NCBI GenBank assembly: GCA_964342365.1
Contig: CAYFGW010000018.1
Span: 1 to 30,353 of the forward strand
Direction: 5' to 3'
Origin: CAXRDE01 sp964342365
GTDB lineage: Bacteria > Cyanobacteriota > Sericytochromatia > UBA7694
Length of the DNA: 30,353 nucleotides
A model generated the notes under the pieces. That model was given only the letters and a program-made list of their open reading frames with translations, was not told the DNA's origin and did not search any database. A program made the position numbers and the translations under genes. Positions 22,159 through 30,353 of this stretch are shown one piece after another (position 1 is the stretch's first letter; each line of letters opens with the position of its first letter).

Positions 22159-23055
22159 TTAGAGGTTTTTAAATTCCTGCCGCAGATAGCGTCCCACGGA
22201 GAGTCCTGAGCCCGTCAAACCAATCACAACGCCTACGCCCAGTAAAAGTAACCCGATATTCGCCAGTGGAGCCAGGGTGGTAGGCAGCGGTAAAAAGGCA
22301 AACCAACGCTGAATTTGCGGGTAGGGAACAAGCCTCCAGAATAAAAGCACCAGCGAAGAAACCCCTGCGGACACCGCGCCAAAGGCAATGCCCTCTAGCA
22401 AAAAGGGCAGCCGCACAAACCAGTGGGGCGCACCCACTAAGCGCATAATTTCAATTTCTTTTTCCCGCTGGTGCACCGCCAGTTGAATCGTATTGATCAT
22501 AATGGCCAGCGTTGCCAGAATCAAAATCAGAGCCAGTACGGAGCCCACCAGCTGAATGCCACCCTGCACTTCTTTCAGTTGGGTGGCCAGATCGGCGTTG
22601 AACTGCACTTCTTCAATGCCCGGAAGATCCTTGATTTGTTCTCCCACGTCTTCCATACGAGAAATTTCGGTCACTTCCACTTCAATGGTGGCGGGAAAGG
22701 GGTTATCGTCTTTAAACATTTCTCTGATTTCGGGCATGGTTTCTGCCATGGTATCCAGGGCCTGAGCCCGGGTGATTTTAACCACTGGAGGGGCCACACC
22801 GCCAATGTTTTCAATGTCACTGGCCATGCGGTCAAGATCCTGCTGATCTTCTAAAAAAACCACAATCTTAAGCTGAGTGGCCAGTTCTGCTGACACCACG
22901 TTCAAATCGGAAATCACCAGCAGTAAAAAACCCAGAGTACTCAAAGCAATACTCATGGTGCTGACCACCACCAGACTCATGAACGGGCTGCGGGCAATAT
23001 TTTGATTGCCCTGTTTAAAGGCGTAGGTTAGTTGCCCCATCATCCCACTAAGCAT
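22159..23055 (-). CDS. ftsX: Cell division protein FtsX
   Basis: The membrane half of the FtsEX complex, which passes ATP-driven conformational change to cell-wall hydrolases or their activators at the septum. From the chosen ATG (23053-23055) it is 298 residues. Four membrane helices are visible (about 27-49, 168-190, 219-241 and 263-285), with the large extracytoplasmic domain between helices 1 and 2 and the family motif HQREKEIEIMRLVGAPHWFVRLPF around 195-218. This start overlaps the ftsE stop by eight bases and has an AAGGGG site. An ATG 12 codons upstream and another 4 codons downstream are alternatives. Confidence 0.94.
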   Translation of the reverse strand: MLSGMMGQLTYAFKQGNQNIARSPFMSLVVVSTMSIALSTLGFLLLVISDLNVVSAELATQLKIVVFLEDQQDLDRMASDIENIGGVAPPVVKITRAQALDTMAETMPEIREMFKDDNPFPATIEVEVTEISRMEDVGEQIKDLPGIEEVQFNADLATQLKEVQGGIQLVGSVLALILILATLAIMINTIQLAVHQREKEIEIMRLVGAPHWFVRLPFLLEGIAFGAVSAGVSSLVLLFWRLVPYPQIQRWFAFLPLPTTLAPLANIGLLLLGVGVVIGLTGSGLSVGRYLRQEFKNL

Positions 23056-23725
23056 TGAAGGCCCCTTCCGGGTGGTCAGCGACAATTTCACCGTTTTTGA
23101 GCTGTACGGTACGTCGCTTCATTCGATGCACCAGGCTCATATTGTGGGTAGAAACAATGACGGTGGTGCCCGTTTTTCCCACTTTGGACAGCAGCTTCAT
23201 CACCGCCCAGGAAGCGTCTGGATCCAGATTCCCCGTGGGTTCATCGGCCAGTAAAAGCGCCGGACGATTCACAATGGCGCGGGCAATAGAAGTACGCTGT
23301 CGTTCTCCGCCGGACAGTTGGTGAGGGTACAGAGATTTGGCGTGACTCATCTGGGTCAGGTCCAGAATGCCTTTGATGCGTTTTTCCTGTTCTGCTTTGG
23401 GAACCCCCATGATTTCCAATACAAAGGCCACGTTTTCCCAGACCGTTTTCTGCGGTAGGAGTTTAAAGTCCTGAAAAACCACGCCGGTGCGCTGACGCAG
23501 TTTGGGTACTTCTTTTTTTGGCGTTTGTTCAATATCTTTACCAAAAACAAAGAGTTGGCCGCTGGTGGCGAGTTCCTCGCGGTACAGCAGGCGAATCAGC
23601 GTGGATTTTCCCGAACCGGTAGGGCCCACGAGAAAGGTAAAAGAGCCTTTTTCAATTTCTAAATTGATGCCCTTCAGCGCTTCGGTGCCATCGTAGCTTT
23701 TGGAGATATTTTTAAAGCGAATCAT
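23048..23725 (-). CDS. ftsE: Cell division ATP-binding protein FtsE
   Basis: The 225-residue ABC ATPase that powers FtsX. Walker A GPTGSGKST at 34-42, Q-loop VFQDFKLL at 83-90, signature LSGGERQR at 137-144 and Walker B LLLADEPTGNLD at 157-168 are all intact, followed by the H-loop (STHN). The ATG is three bases after the wecG stop. The gene overlaps ftsX, so the complex subunits are made together. Confidence 0.95.
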   Translation of the reverse strand: MIRFKNISKSYDGTEALKGINLEIEKGSFTFLVGPTGSGKSTLIRLLYREELATSGQLFVFGKDIEQTPKKEVPKLRQRTGVVFQDFKLLPQKTVWENVAFVLEIMGVPKAEQEKRIKGILDLTQMSHAKSLYPHQLSGGERQRTSIARAIVNRPALLLADEPTGNLDPDASWAVMKLLSKVGKTGTTVIVSTHNMSLVHRMKRRTVQLKNGEIVADHPEGAFNA

Positions 23726-23728
23726 GGC

Positions 23729-24463
23729 TTAGCGCTGGCCCTGAATCTTGACCACTTTTTTTACGAAGCGAGGCAATGCCAGCATGCGTCGCCAGCGACT
23801 GGGCTGTTGAATCAGGCGAAAGAGCCATTCGAGTTTGGCCGCCTGCATCAACTCAGGAGCGCGCTGTAAACGGCCTGATATCACATCAAAGGAACCGCCC
23901 ACTCCCATCATGACGGGAATATTTAAGGTGGCTTTGTGGACTTGAATCCACTGTTCCTGACGGGGAACCCCCAGGGCCACGAGGAGAACCCGTGCGCCCG
24001 ACTGCTGAAGTTGATCTAAAATGTCAGGTTCTTCGCTTTCTGAAAAATACCCGTGATGAGAAAATACCACGTTGGCCTGAGGGTAGGTGTGCGGTAAGAT
24101 CTGGTGAAAAGCTTCCAGGGTGTCCGGATGAGAGCCCAGAATCGCGAGGGGAATATCTGTCTGCAGCAGGCTCTTTACCAGTTCAATGCCGGGGACGCGC
24201 TCTACGGAAACTCCCTGTCTGTTCAAAGCCCACACCACTCCGATTCCGTCCGGGAGCACCACATCTGCGGCGTTGAGCAAGCTATGAATCTGGCCGTCTT
24301 CGGTGGCGGCATCCACCATTTCGGCGTTCATGGTGACCCAGTGATGGGGCTCTGTGCTTTGGCTCTGCTGCTGAATCAGTTCCAGGGCTCTGTTGTGCCC
24401 CAGACAGTCGATTTCAATGCCAAAAAGTGAACTGGTGACCCAGTGTTTGGACCGTGTTTTCAT
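23729..24463 (-). CDS. WecG/TagA/CpsF family glycosyltransferase
   Basis: A 244-residue GT26-family enzyme. This family moves a UDP-activated aminosugar, such as ManNAc or ManNAcA, onto a lipid-linked sugar. Motifs: TMNAEMVDAA at 44-53, LPDGIGVVWA at 70-79 with the conserved Asp (D72), LVALGVPRQEQWI at 161-173 and MGVGGSFDVISGR at 186-198. The basic C-terminal end (RLIQQPSRWRRMLALPRFVKKVVK) matches the membrane-binding appendage of TagA. It starts in the stop codon of csaB (4-base ATGA overlap). Next to a polysaccharide pyruvyltransferase, it probably helps build a pyruvylated surface or secondary cell-wall polymer. Confidence 0.92.
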   Translation of the reverse strand: MKTRSKHWVTSSLFGIEIDCLGHNRALELIQQQSQSTEPHHWVTMNAEMVDAATEDGQIHSLLNAADVVLPDGIGVVWALNRQGVSVERVPGIELVKSLLQTDIPLAILGSHPDTLEAFHQILPHTYPQANVVFSHHGYFSESEEPDILDQLQQSGARVLLVALGVPRQEQWIQVHKATLNIPVMMGVGGSFDVISGRLQRAPELMQAAKLEWLFRLIQQPSRWRRMLALPRFVKKVVKIQGQR

Positions 24464-25593
24464 GCGCTTTCTCGTTGTACAGTGTTCAGGTTCATAAGGC
24501 GTAAAGCGTTTTCGCGGGCAGTATAAACCCGTGCTTGCAATGGTGGCATTTTAGCATGTAATTGGGCCTTGATGGCATCCCGATGGGTCCAGGTGTACGT
24601 TAAATAATCATAGAAATAGTCCACATTGTTCAGGGCCGTAATGGAACTCATATACTTATATCCTGCCTGTTCCGCAAAGCGACGCACCTTGGGATCGTAC
24701 ACCAGTCCCACGGCTGGCACGTATTCTGCCGCGGACATAATCAGGGCGTGTAAACGCATACCTACCATCATTTCCAAACAGCCAATCATGCCCTGTACTT
24801 CAATAGGGCTATAGTGCCCTCGAAGCACCGTCACCGTAGGGGCATGGGGCCTTGACATCAACGAATAGGCCACTTCGTCACACATCCAGGTGTCGTGATT
24901 GGGCTGAAAGGGAATGAGCACCAGTTGGGCACCGCAGGTGCGAGCAAACTGGGCCAACACGGCGGTGAAGGCTTTGAGCTGTTTTTCAAACCACGTGCGC
25001 CAGGGGCGGATAGATACGCCAATCATGGGTAGGGTGGGATCCACCCCTTCATTTAATAACAGCTCTCGAGCATGATGAGGGTGTACGGCGTTTAAGGTGA
25101 GTACAGGATCTGCGGTCAGGTGGAGCTGCTGTTGTTGACCCATTCCCAAACGCTGCAAAAATTCATAAGACTCTTCATCTCTTACTGAAATCGCGTTCAC
25201 GTTTTTAAATATTTGTTTAAGGAACCAGCGGTTCAGACCGTATTTCAAGGGGCCAATGCCCTGACCAAACACCATGGTGGGTACTTTCATAGCCTGGGCC
25301 ATTTTGAGTAATCCACCATAATAGGGCACGGACCCCAGACCCGTAACGTCCTGAAACAGGCCACCACCACCAGAAATAAACAGATCACAGTTTCGCAGGG
25401 CCCTGAAAATTTCCGGTAGATTTGTGCGTTGAATGCTTTTGAAATAGCAACCGGGCAGTTCGTGCCGGGTCCCTGCGGTGAGCACATTCAGCTGCACCGG
25501 ATAATTTTCAAACAATTGACAAAGGGCGCTCAGGATCGCTTCATCACCGGCATTGTGAAAACCATAATAGCCAGAAATCATCACTTGTTTCAT
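24460..25593 (-). CDS. csaB: Polysaccharide pyruvyl transferase CsaB
   Basis: A 377-residue enzyme that transfers pyruvate from phosphoenolpyruvate as a ketal onto a surface polysaccharide. In Bacillus, CsaB makes the ligand for SLH-domain surface proteins. The fold is recognisable by GYYGFHNAGDEAIL (8-21), ISGGGGLFQD (73-82), FGQGIGPL (109-116), and toward the end GMRLHALIMSAA with the conserved Arg and His. It overlaps the cyclase upstream and wecG downstream by four bases each. No SLH-domain protein is in this window, but the gene predicts that surface proteins anchored to pyruvylated polymer may occur elsewhere in the genome. Confidence 0.93.
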   Translation of the reverse strand: MKQVMISGYYGFHNAGDEAILSALCQLFENYPVQLNVLTAGTRHELPGCYFKSIQRTNLPEIFRALRNCDLFISGGGGLFQDVTGLGSVPYYGGLLKMAQAMKVPTMVFGQGIGPLKYGLNRWFLKQIFKNVNAISVRDEESYEFLQRLGMGQQQQLHLTADPVLTLNAVHPHHARELLLNEGVDPTLPMIGVSIRPWRTWFEKQLKAFTAVLAQFARTCGAQLVLIPFQPNHDTWMCDEVAYSLMSRPHAPTVTVLRGHYSPIEVQGMIGCLEMMVGMRLHALIMSAAEYVPAVGLVYDPKVRRFAEQAGYKYMSSITALNNVDYFYDYLTYTWTHRDAIKAQLHAKMPPLQARVYTARENALRLMNLNTVQRESA

Positions 25594-27287
25594 GGCTTCC
25601 AGCCTTTCACATGATACACTTTCACCGTCGTGGTTTTTCCTTTAAGTTGTTCTTCACCCAGAGGCTCTATGTCCACGCGATTTTTGACGTAGAGATAGGT
25701 GCCGTGGCTAATTAAGATATGGGTGTTGTATTGTTTATTTAAACGCTCAATACGGGCGCTTGTGTTGACCGTATCCCCGATGACGGTAAGCTCTTTACGT
25801 TTGGGGTGCCCTACATTTCCCACAAGGGCATCCCCAGTATTGATGCCAATACGAATCTGAATGGGACGTATGCCCTCTTTCATCCATTTTTTTTGCAGTT
25901 CGGTCATTTTTTCTTGCATTTCAAGGGCGGTTTTGACGGCATAATAGGCATAGGCCGCCGGATCGTTGGCCCCTATATTACCATAGACCGCCATAATGCC
26001 ATCCCCAATGTATTTGTCCAGGGAGCCGTTGTTGGCAAAGATAATTTCCGTCATGGCACTAAGGTACTCGTTCAAAATATTAATGATTTGATCCGGCGGT
26101 AATTCCTCGCCCATGCGTGAGAAACCCTCAATGTCTGTAAACATCACAGTGACCACGCGCCGTTCGTTTTGTCCCAGCTCTTCAGCAGGGGCATCCATGA
26201 GTTCACGCACCACCTTATCTGGTAGGTGTCGCCGGTAGGTGGACAAAAGCTCCTGTCGGGTGCGGCCTTCGGTGCGTTGAAAATAATAGACCAGCGTTCC
26301 CAGGGCGGCGCTGCCACACAGCAGGGGCCCCGTCAATTCCAGCCACACATGGCCCAGACGAAAAATGAGAATATTCACGCTCAAATAGCTCAGTAGCAAA
26401 GTGCCTACACAGCCACAGGCCACCCAGAGTCCCCAGTTGAGGGTAAAGGCAAAGAGCACAATGCTCAGAGCAATCATGAGCACGCAGAGGGTCAGATTGA
26501 GCAAGTCATAGCTGGCATAGGCTTCATTTTCTAATAAGTGGCGCAGGGCGTGTGCTTCTGTTTGCAGCGCTGAAATGACGGGCTTTTGTTCTACAGAAAG
26601 CGGGCTACCCACCAGTAGAACACTATTTTTGAGAGTTTGTGCCGGCAGGCGTTTGAGCTGAAGCAAAGACAAAGGCGCTGAAAAGCCGTCGGGGGCCTGT
26701 AAATAGCGAATGTGATCCCGGGGCGTACTGGCATCCATGCCTTGAAGTAATCGGGTACTAAAGGCGGGTTGAGTGAGTATAGGAGATTGGGGACTTTTAC
26801 GGTACACGAGCGGTTTTTGCACCGGGTAAATGCCGGCGTAAATGGACACTGGCTCAATATAGCCGGTGTCCACCGTGCCGGGAGAAAAGCGGGCGGCAGC
26901 ACGGTGTAAAGTGGGTAGCTGAGCGTCTGTATAATAATTGCTGGCCACCACCAGAGGGATCTGATGACGGGCTTTAAAGGCCTTTAACTCCTCTATAATG
27001 CTTTGTTCTTGAAGTAACTCGGGATTGCAAATGCCGAGAGCTCTGAGGGTATTAGGGGCCAGATCCGCCAGAAAGCGGTTAAACTCTTTGGTTTCTCCGG
27101 GGTCTACTTGCAGTGCCAGAACCCCGTTTTTCAAAGGGCTTTCTCGCTGAGGAAGTCGGGCGTAAAAAAGCTGATGCTCTAGCCAGCGAGCGGGGGGCAG
27201 CACCTGTACCAGAAGCAGTACGCACAAACCCACCAGAGCTGCAAACAGGGCCTGAGGACTGGTTAAATGAGATCGGAGAACGCTCAT
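25590..27287 (-). CDS. CHASE2-like sensor adenylate cyclase (class III)
   Basis: A 565-residue membrane sensor. A first helix at about 13-31 is followed by an extracytoplasmic domain of about 230 residues, CHASE2-like in layout. Three more helices (about 264-282, 286-305 and 312-335) lead to the catalytic domain from about 375. Catalytic residues appear intact: metal Asps D385 (FTDIEG) and D429 (IGDG), K425 and T501 as adenine-selecting residues (LDKYIGDG, ELTVIGDT), and transition-state N508 and R512. I therefore call ATP rather than GTP as substrate. It is locked between murF and csaB by 4-base overlaps, so its signal is probably tied to envelope synthesis (inference). Confidence 0.9.
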   Translation of the reverse strand: MSVLRSHLTSPQALFAALVGLCVLLLVQVLPPARWLEHQLFYARLPQRESPLKNGVLALQVDPGETKEFNRFLADLAPNTLRALGICNPELLQEQSIIEELKAFKARHQIPLVVASNYYTDAQLPTLHRAAARFSPGTVDTGYIEPVSIYAGIYPVQKPLVYRKSPQSPILTQPAFSTRLLQGMDASTPRDHIRYLQAPDGFSAPLSLLQLKRLPAQTLKNSVLLVGSPLSVEQKPVISALQTEAHALRHLLENEAYASYDLLNLTLCVLMIALSIVLFAFTLNWGLWVACGCVGTLLLSYLSVNILIFRLGHVWLELTGPLLCGSAALGTLVYYFQRTEGRTRQELLSTYRRHLPDKVVRELMDAPAEELGQNERRVVTVMFTDIEGFSRMGEELPPDQIINILNEYLSAMTEIIFANNGSLDKYIGDGIMAVYGNIGANDPAAYAYYAVKTALEMQEKMTELQKKWMKEGIRPIQIRIGINTGDALVGNVGHPKRKELTVIGDTVNTSARIERLNKQYNTHILISHGTYLYVKNRVDIEPLGEEQLKGKTTTVKVYHVKGWKP

Positions 27288-28702
27288 TTGAGGGGCTCAA
27301 GGTGCTCAATGACCCGTTCCAGTGCCACACTGCGAGAGGCCTTGATGAGCACCCGTGCCTGTGGGTGTGCTCGTAATAAGGCTTCTAATGCAGACGCTGC
27401 TTCGGGAATGTCTTCACAAAAAATGCCCGAATGTCCAAAACCCTCTAAAATGCCCCGGGCATTGTCGCCCACCACCACCAGCGCTGCCAGATTCAGCTCC
27501 TGGCAGAAGGCTCCCAGCTCCCGGTGATAGCGTTCTGAATCCGGGCCCAGTTCTCCCATGAAACCGAGCACCGCCAGCCGGGGTGCTCTTAACTGGTTTA
27601 ACACATTCAGGGCCGCTCGCATGGAGTCGGGATTGGCGTTATATGCATCGTTAATGAGCACGGCTCCCGTGGCAAGGGTCGTGTTTTCCTGGCGGCCCGA
27701 AAGTCTTGGCACTTCAATATGGCTGTCCTTCTCCAACTGATGTCCCAGAAGATGGAGAAGGGCAACACCACATAAAGCGTTGAGGGCCTGATGTTCTCCC
27801 AGTAAGTCCAGGGTCAGAGCGCATTCTTCTTGTTGTGGGGTGCGGTAAACGATACGCTGCGTGGGAGTCTGTGAATGGCCTGAAGCAGAAAGCGAAAGGA
27901 GTGAGTAAGTGGACTGCGGGTCACGACTGATGGTGATGACCTGTGAACGTTCGTCAGGGGGCAGCGCCTGATATTGTTCTTTTAAAATCGAATTTTCCGT
28001 ATTGATAACCAGGCGAGAACCCTCATATTGCATGACCCAGTCTGCCAGCTCCCATTTGGTGCGCGTAATGGCTTCCTGAGAGCCCAGTTCACTCATATGC
28101 ACGGGGCCAATATTGGTAATGACGCCGTAATCGGGTTCAGCAATGACGCATAATTCTTGAATCTGTCCCTCTCCCCGCATCCCCATTTCTACCAGGCACA
28201 CCTCGTGTTCTGGAGTCAGTCCTAGCAGGGTGCGCGGAACTCCGATTTCATTGTTCCAGTTCAGCGGAGTGGCGTGTACTTTGAAATCGCGGGCGAAAAT
28301 TTGCTTCAAAATTTCTTTGGTGGACGTTTTGCCTGAAGAGCCGGTAATGCCGATGACGGTGACGTTACACTGACGACGCCATTGCCGTGCCAGATCCTGA
28401 AACGCTTTTAGCGTATCGTCTACGCGGAGAACAGGGCGTTGGGTTTCCAGGGGCGCATCCGCTGCACACAGTGCCAGGACGGCTCCGGCCTCAAAAGCTT
28501 GCTCTATAAAGTGATGGCCGTCAAAATGCTCCCCTTTTAAGGGAACGTAAATATCGCCAGCTTTGAGTTCGCGGGTGTCTGTACACAATTGCTGTGGCGT
28601 GATCTGACGCAGAGCGGTTTCTACATCCGGCGACAAAGCCTTGCCAGTGGCACCGTATTCTGATGCCCAGGCCATAAGATCAAATGAAGGGGATTCTGAC
28701 AT
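27284..28702 (-). CDS. murF: UDP-MurNAc-tripeptide--D-Ala-D-Ala ligase
   Basis: Adds D-Ala-D-Ala to the peptidoglycan precursor in the cytoplasm. The 472-residue protein has the N-terminal substrate domain (SLCTDTRELKAGD-like TDTR at 41-44), the ATP loop GITGSSGKTSTK (118-129), NWNNEIGVP (148-156), NIGPVHMSELGS (197-208), EHQALNAL (303-310) and NDAYNANPDSMRAAL (351-365), the standard Mur ligase series ending in the Rossmann-like domain. The ATG has an AAAGGAA site. It is the first gene of the six-gene operon and overlaps the cyclase by ATGA. Confidence 0.96.
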   Translation of the reverse strand: MSESPSFDLMAWASEYGATGKALSPDVETALRQITPQQLCTDTRELKAGDIYVPLKGEHFDGHHFIEQAFEAGAVLALCAADAPLETQRPVLRVDDTLKAFQDLARQWRRQCNVTVIGITGSSGKTSTKEILKQIFARDFKVHATPLNWNNEIGVPRTLLGLTPEHEVCLVEMGMRGEGQIQELCVIAEPDYGVITNIGPVHMSELGSQEAITRTKWELADWVMQYEGSRLVINTENSILKEQYQALPPDERSQVITISRDPQSTYSLLSLSASGHSQTPTQRIVYRTPQQEECALTLDLLGEHQALNALCGVALLHLLGHQLEKDSHIEVPRLSGRQENTTLATGAVLINDAYNANPDSMRAALNVLNQLRAPRLAVLGFMGELGPDSERYHRELGAFCQELNLAALVVVGDNARGILEGFGHSGIFCEDIPEAASALEALLRAHPQARVLIKASRSVALERVIEHLEPLK

Positions 28703-28726
28703 AAAAAGGTTCCTTTGAGCCCATTC

Positions 28727-28755
28727 ATCATAACGGGTTCAGGGGCGGTCATCAA
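28727..28755 (-). promoter_or_regulatory. Promoter of the murF-cyclase-csaB-wecG-ftsEX operon
   Basis: On the minus strand TTGATG (28755-28750) and TATGAT (28732-28727) are separated by exactly 17 bases. Transcription would start near 28720, about 18 bases before the murF start codon, leaving room for its AAAGGAA site. Confidence 0.7.
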
Positions 28756-28790
28756 GTACGATGGGCTAAAATGATGCAGAGGATTTTAAG

Positions 28791-29567
28791 ATGTTAGATG
28801 CCCTGCGACAACGTTATTTACATATGGTGAAAGCTTCTGTGGGAGATTTTTTGTATGACTTCGACGCCAAATTCACCCGCGAACAGCAAACCGGTTTTTT
28901 GCACGTGGACTCGCAAACAGGGGCCCGCAAACATATTACCGATTATGACGAGCTTAAACACAACGGTCTGATTGGCTCTAATGTAGCCCATACACTCATT
29001 GGCATGGAGCGTTTAAATCAGCTTCAACAAGCTGTGGAACGTATTCTCGAAGAAAATGTGCCGGGTGACTTCATTGAAACCGGTGTGCTGCGCGGAGGTG
29101 CTTGCATTTTTATGCGGGCGCTTTTATGGGCCTATCAGGACACCACCCGCACGGTGTGGGTGGCCGATTCTTTTGCGGGGTTTCCTGAACACAATACGGG
29201 TCGGGGACAAGCAGACCCCGACGCAGAATGGGCCGCTGGCTTAGATGAAGTTAAAGCCATTTTTGCCCGTTACCAGTTGCTGGATGAGCAGGTCAGGTTT
29301 TTACCGGGCTGGTTTTGCGACACACTCCCAGAGGCTCCCATTGAGCAACTGGCATTGCTGCGCCTGGACGGTGATTTATACGTGTCTACTCGCGATGCTT
29401 TAGAAGCCCTGTACCCGAAAGTTTCCAGCGGGGGCTATGTGATTGTGGATGATTACTACGCTTTTGAAGAATGCCGTCTGGCGGTGCGGGAATATCGCAA
29501 AGCACACGGGATCAAGGCCCCCATCCAGCGGGTCGATCCCGTGTGTGTGTATTGGCGTAAGCCTTAA
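28791..29567 (+). CDS. TylF/MycF-type O-methyltransferase
   Basis: A 258-residue SAM-dependent methyltransferase of the TylF family, whose known members methylate sugar hydroxyls. Features: GDFIETGVLRGGACIFM (92-108, SAM site), VWVADSFAGFP (122-132), LALLRLDGDLYVSTRDALEALYP (187-209) and VIVDDYYAFEECR (217-229). The Asp residues near 193, 220 and 221 fit the metal site of MycF. The ATG has an AGAGGA site seven bases upstream. It is divergent from the murF operon, so modification of a surface polysaccharide is a reasonable guess. It overlaps the convergent gene at its 3' end by four bases. Confidence 0.92.
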   Translation: MLDALRQRYLHMVKASVGDFLYDFDAKFTREQQTGFLHVDSQTGARKHITDYDELKHNGLIGSNVAHTLIGMERLNQLQQAVERILEENVPGDFIETGVLRGGACIFMRALLWAYQDTTRTVWVADSFAGFPEHNTGRGQADPDAEWAAGLDEVKAIFARYQLLDEQVRFLPGWFCDTLPEAPIEQLALLRLDGDLYVSTRDALEALYPKVSSGGYVIVDDYYAFEECRLAVREYRKAHGIKAPIQRVDPVCVYWRKP

Positions 29568-30353
29568 AAGGTTCGGCAGATTTCCGCAGAAGTTGTGCCT
29601 GTTTCCACATCACGGCCTGAAAAACAGTGGGTTCCGGGCGAACTTACGGTATCAACACCGGCTGTGAAAGAAATTTCCCCATCCGTATCTGCGATGAAAT
29701 TATCTGTGACTATTGCTCCCTGCGGAACTCTCCACACGATTTCCACGGGTTCACCTGCAGAAAAACCGGTCCCTTTTATATTGACTGCAATAACGCCGTT
29801 ACCGGCAGATTCTGATGAATCTATAGTTAGCGTAGGTGTGCCCTCTTCTGTAATCTCAAAGCTGAAGACCTCAGATTTTTCGTCGGTATCGTTATTAATA
29901 ATCTGTGCTTTGTAAGTACCCGGAATAATGATTTGTTCACCCCCGGGAGCGTTCTCAGTGACCACGGTAACTTTGAAGTTATCAAAGGGAAGGGACACAC
30001 TGGCTTTGCCTTCGGCGTCAGGGTTCAGGGTGACGGAGCTGGTATAATTGTCCGCAAAAAAGCGAGACTCAGGAAATTCGATTTGAAGCGTCAGGCTTGC
30101 ATCCTGAGGCAGGTTGCTAGCTTGAAACGGCATATCTTCGTCGGTTTCTAAAACAGTGGTTTCAGAGGTCAACTGCATGGCGGTACTATTGGCGGTGGCC
30201 GTAGGGGTTGGCGTTGGGGTGGGAGATGTTCCGTTAGATGGCGTTGCAGAAGGTGTTGGGGTGGCCTCTCCTCCTCGTACCAGGGCAGGTTTGCTCTGGG
30301 TATTGTTGAAAATAGAGGTGTCTCCAGCATTTTCGAGATCTTTGACCACGTGT
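29564..30353 (-). CDS. Surface or secreted protein, C-terminal part (Thr/Pro linker plus beta domains)
   Basis: The frame is open to the right edge, so the N-terminus lies outside the window; at least 262 residues are seen. A low-complexity Thr/Pro/Ser stretch (TPTPSATPSNG, then PTPTPTPTATA) is followed by about 200 residues that read as two Ig-like beta sandwiches: first LTLQIEFPESRFF through GTYKAQIINND, then PTLTIDSSESAG through GTHCFSGRDVETG. The linker and acidic beta domains are typical of exported surface proteins. Two cysteines near the end could form a disulfide. It ends in CRTF. The function is unknown. A GTG codon near the edge (30347-30349) could be mistaken for a start, but the frame continues beyond it. 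Confidence 0.6.
   Translation of the reverse strand, partial: HVVKDLENAGDTSIFNNTQSKPALVRGGEATPTPSATPSNGTSPTPTPTPTATANSTAMQLTSETTVLETDEDMPFQASNLPQDASLTLQIEFPESRFFADNYTSSVTLNPDAEGKASVSLPFDNFKVTVVTENAPGGEQIIIPGTYKAQIINNDTDEKSEVFSFEITEEGTPTLTIDSSESAGNGVIAVNIKGTGFSAGEPVEIVWRVPQGAIVTDNFIADTDGEISFTAGVDTVSSPGTHCFSGRDVETGTTSAEICRTF

Overview
The window looks like chromosomal DNA from a Gram-negative-type bacterium with dense gene packing and roughly balanced base composition. It holds core housekeeping genes (acs, menD, holA, polX, murF, ftsE, ftsX), a lipoprotein, and a protein with an outer-membrane-barrel-like tail. The mix of a CdaA-type c-di-AMP synthase, adjacent csaB and wecG/tagA-type genes, a CHASE2-like class III cyclase, FtsEX and MenD would suit the non-photosynthetic cyanobacterial sister lineage (Vampirovibrionia/'Melainabacteria'). 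That placement is inference from gene content only. No rRNA, tRNA, CRISPR array, transposase or phage gene was seen. No gene-free stretch exceeds 300 bases; the longest is about 250 (20827-21075).

Region 1-6.9 kb: the first codons of a dihydrolipoyl-dehydrogenase-like flavoprotein, a small membrane protein, then a leftward block. In transcription order the block is a fused c-di-AMP synthase (CdaA plus a YbbR/CdaR domain), holA, a 68-codon ORF, menD and acs. The leader between holA and the 68-codon ORF carries seven GATC sites and a perfect inverted repeat.

Region 7-14.8 kb: an orphan xdhC, a GNAT acetyltransferase, an unknown 174-aa gene, a Gly/Tyr/Asn-repeat lipoprotein with a clear terminator, and a 1126-aa beta-rich giant. 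The giant has OstA/LptA-like sequence and a barrel-like C-terminus but no signal peptide. Next is a tetR gene divergent from a thioredoxin-family/glutathione-transferase pair, with a palindromic operator that covers both -35 elements.

Region 14.8-22.1 kb: a 52-aa membrane microprotein, PolX with PHP domain, a probable 2OG-Fe(II) oxygenase, a DHH phosphoesterase and an unusual adenylate-kinase-like protein. These are followed by a protein made of eight AESRNTTDA repeats with an almost exact 38-residue period, a small zinc-ribbon protein, and a secreted HEAT-repeat protein.

Region 22.2-28.7 kb: a tight leftward operon, murF - adenylate cyclase - csaB - wecG - ftsE - ftsX, joined by 4-nt overlaps or gaps of a few bases, with a good promoter upstream of murF. 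It links peptidoglycan precursor synthesis, surface-polymer modification, cyclic-nucleotide signalling and division-site hydrolase control. The right end holds a TylF-type methyltransferase and the 3' part of a surface protein.

The strongest candidates for something undescribed are the 38-residue-repeat protein (19341-20411), the giant OstA-like protein without a signal peptide (9486-12866) and the CdaA-CdaR fusion (5549-6856).
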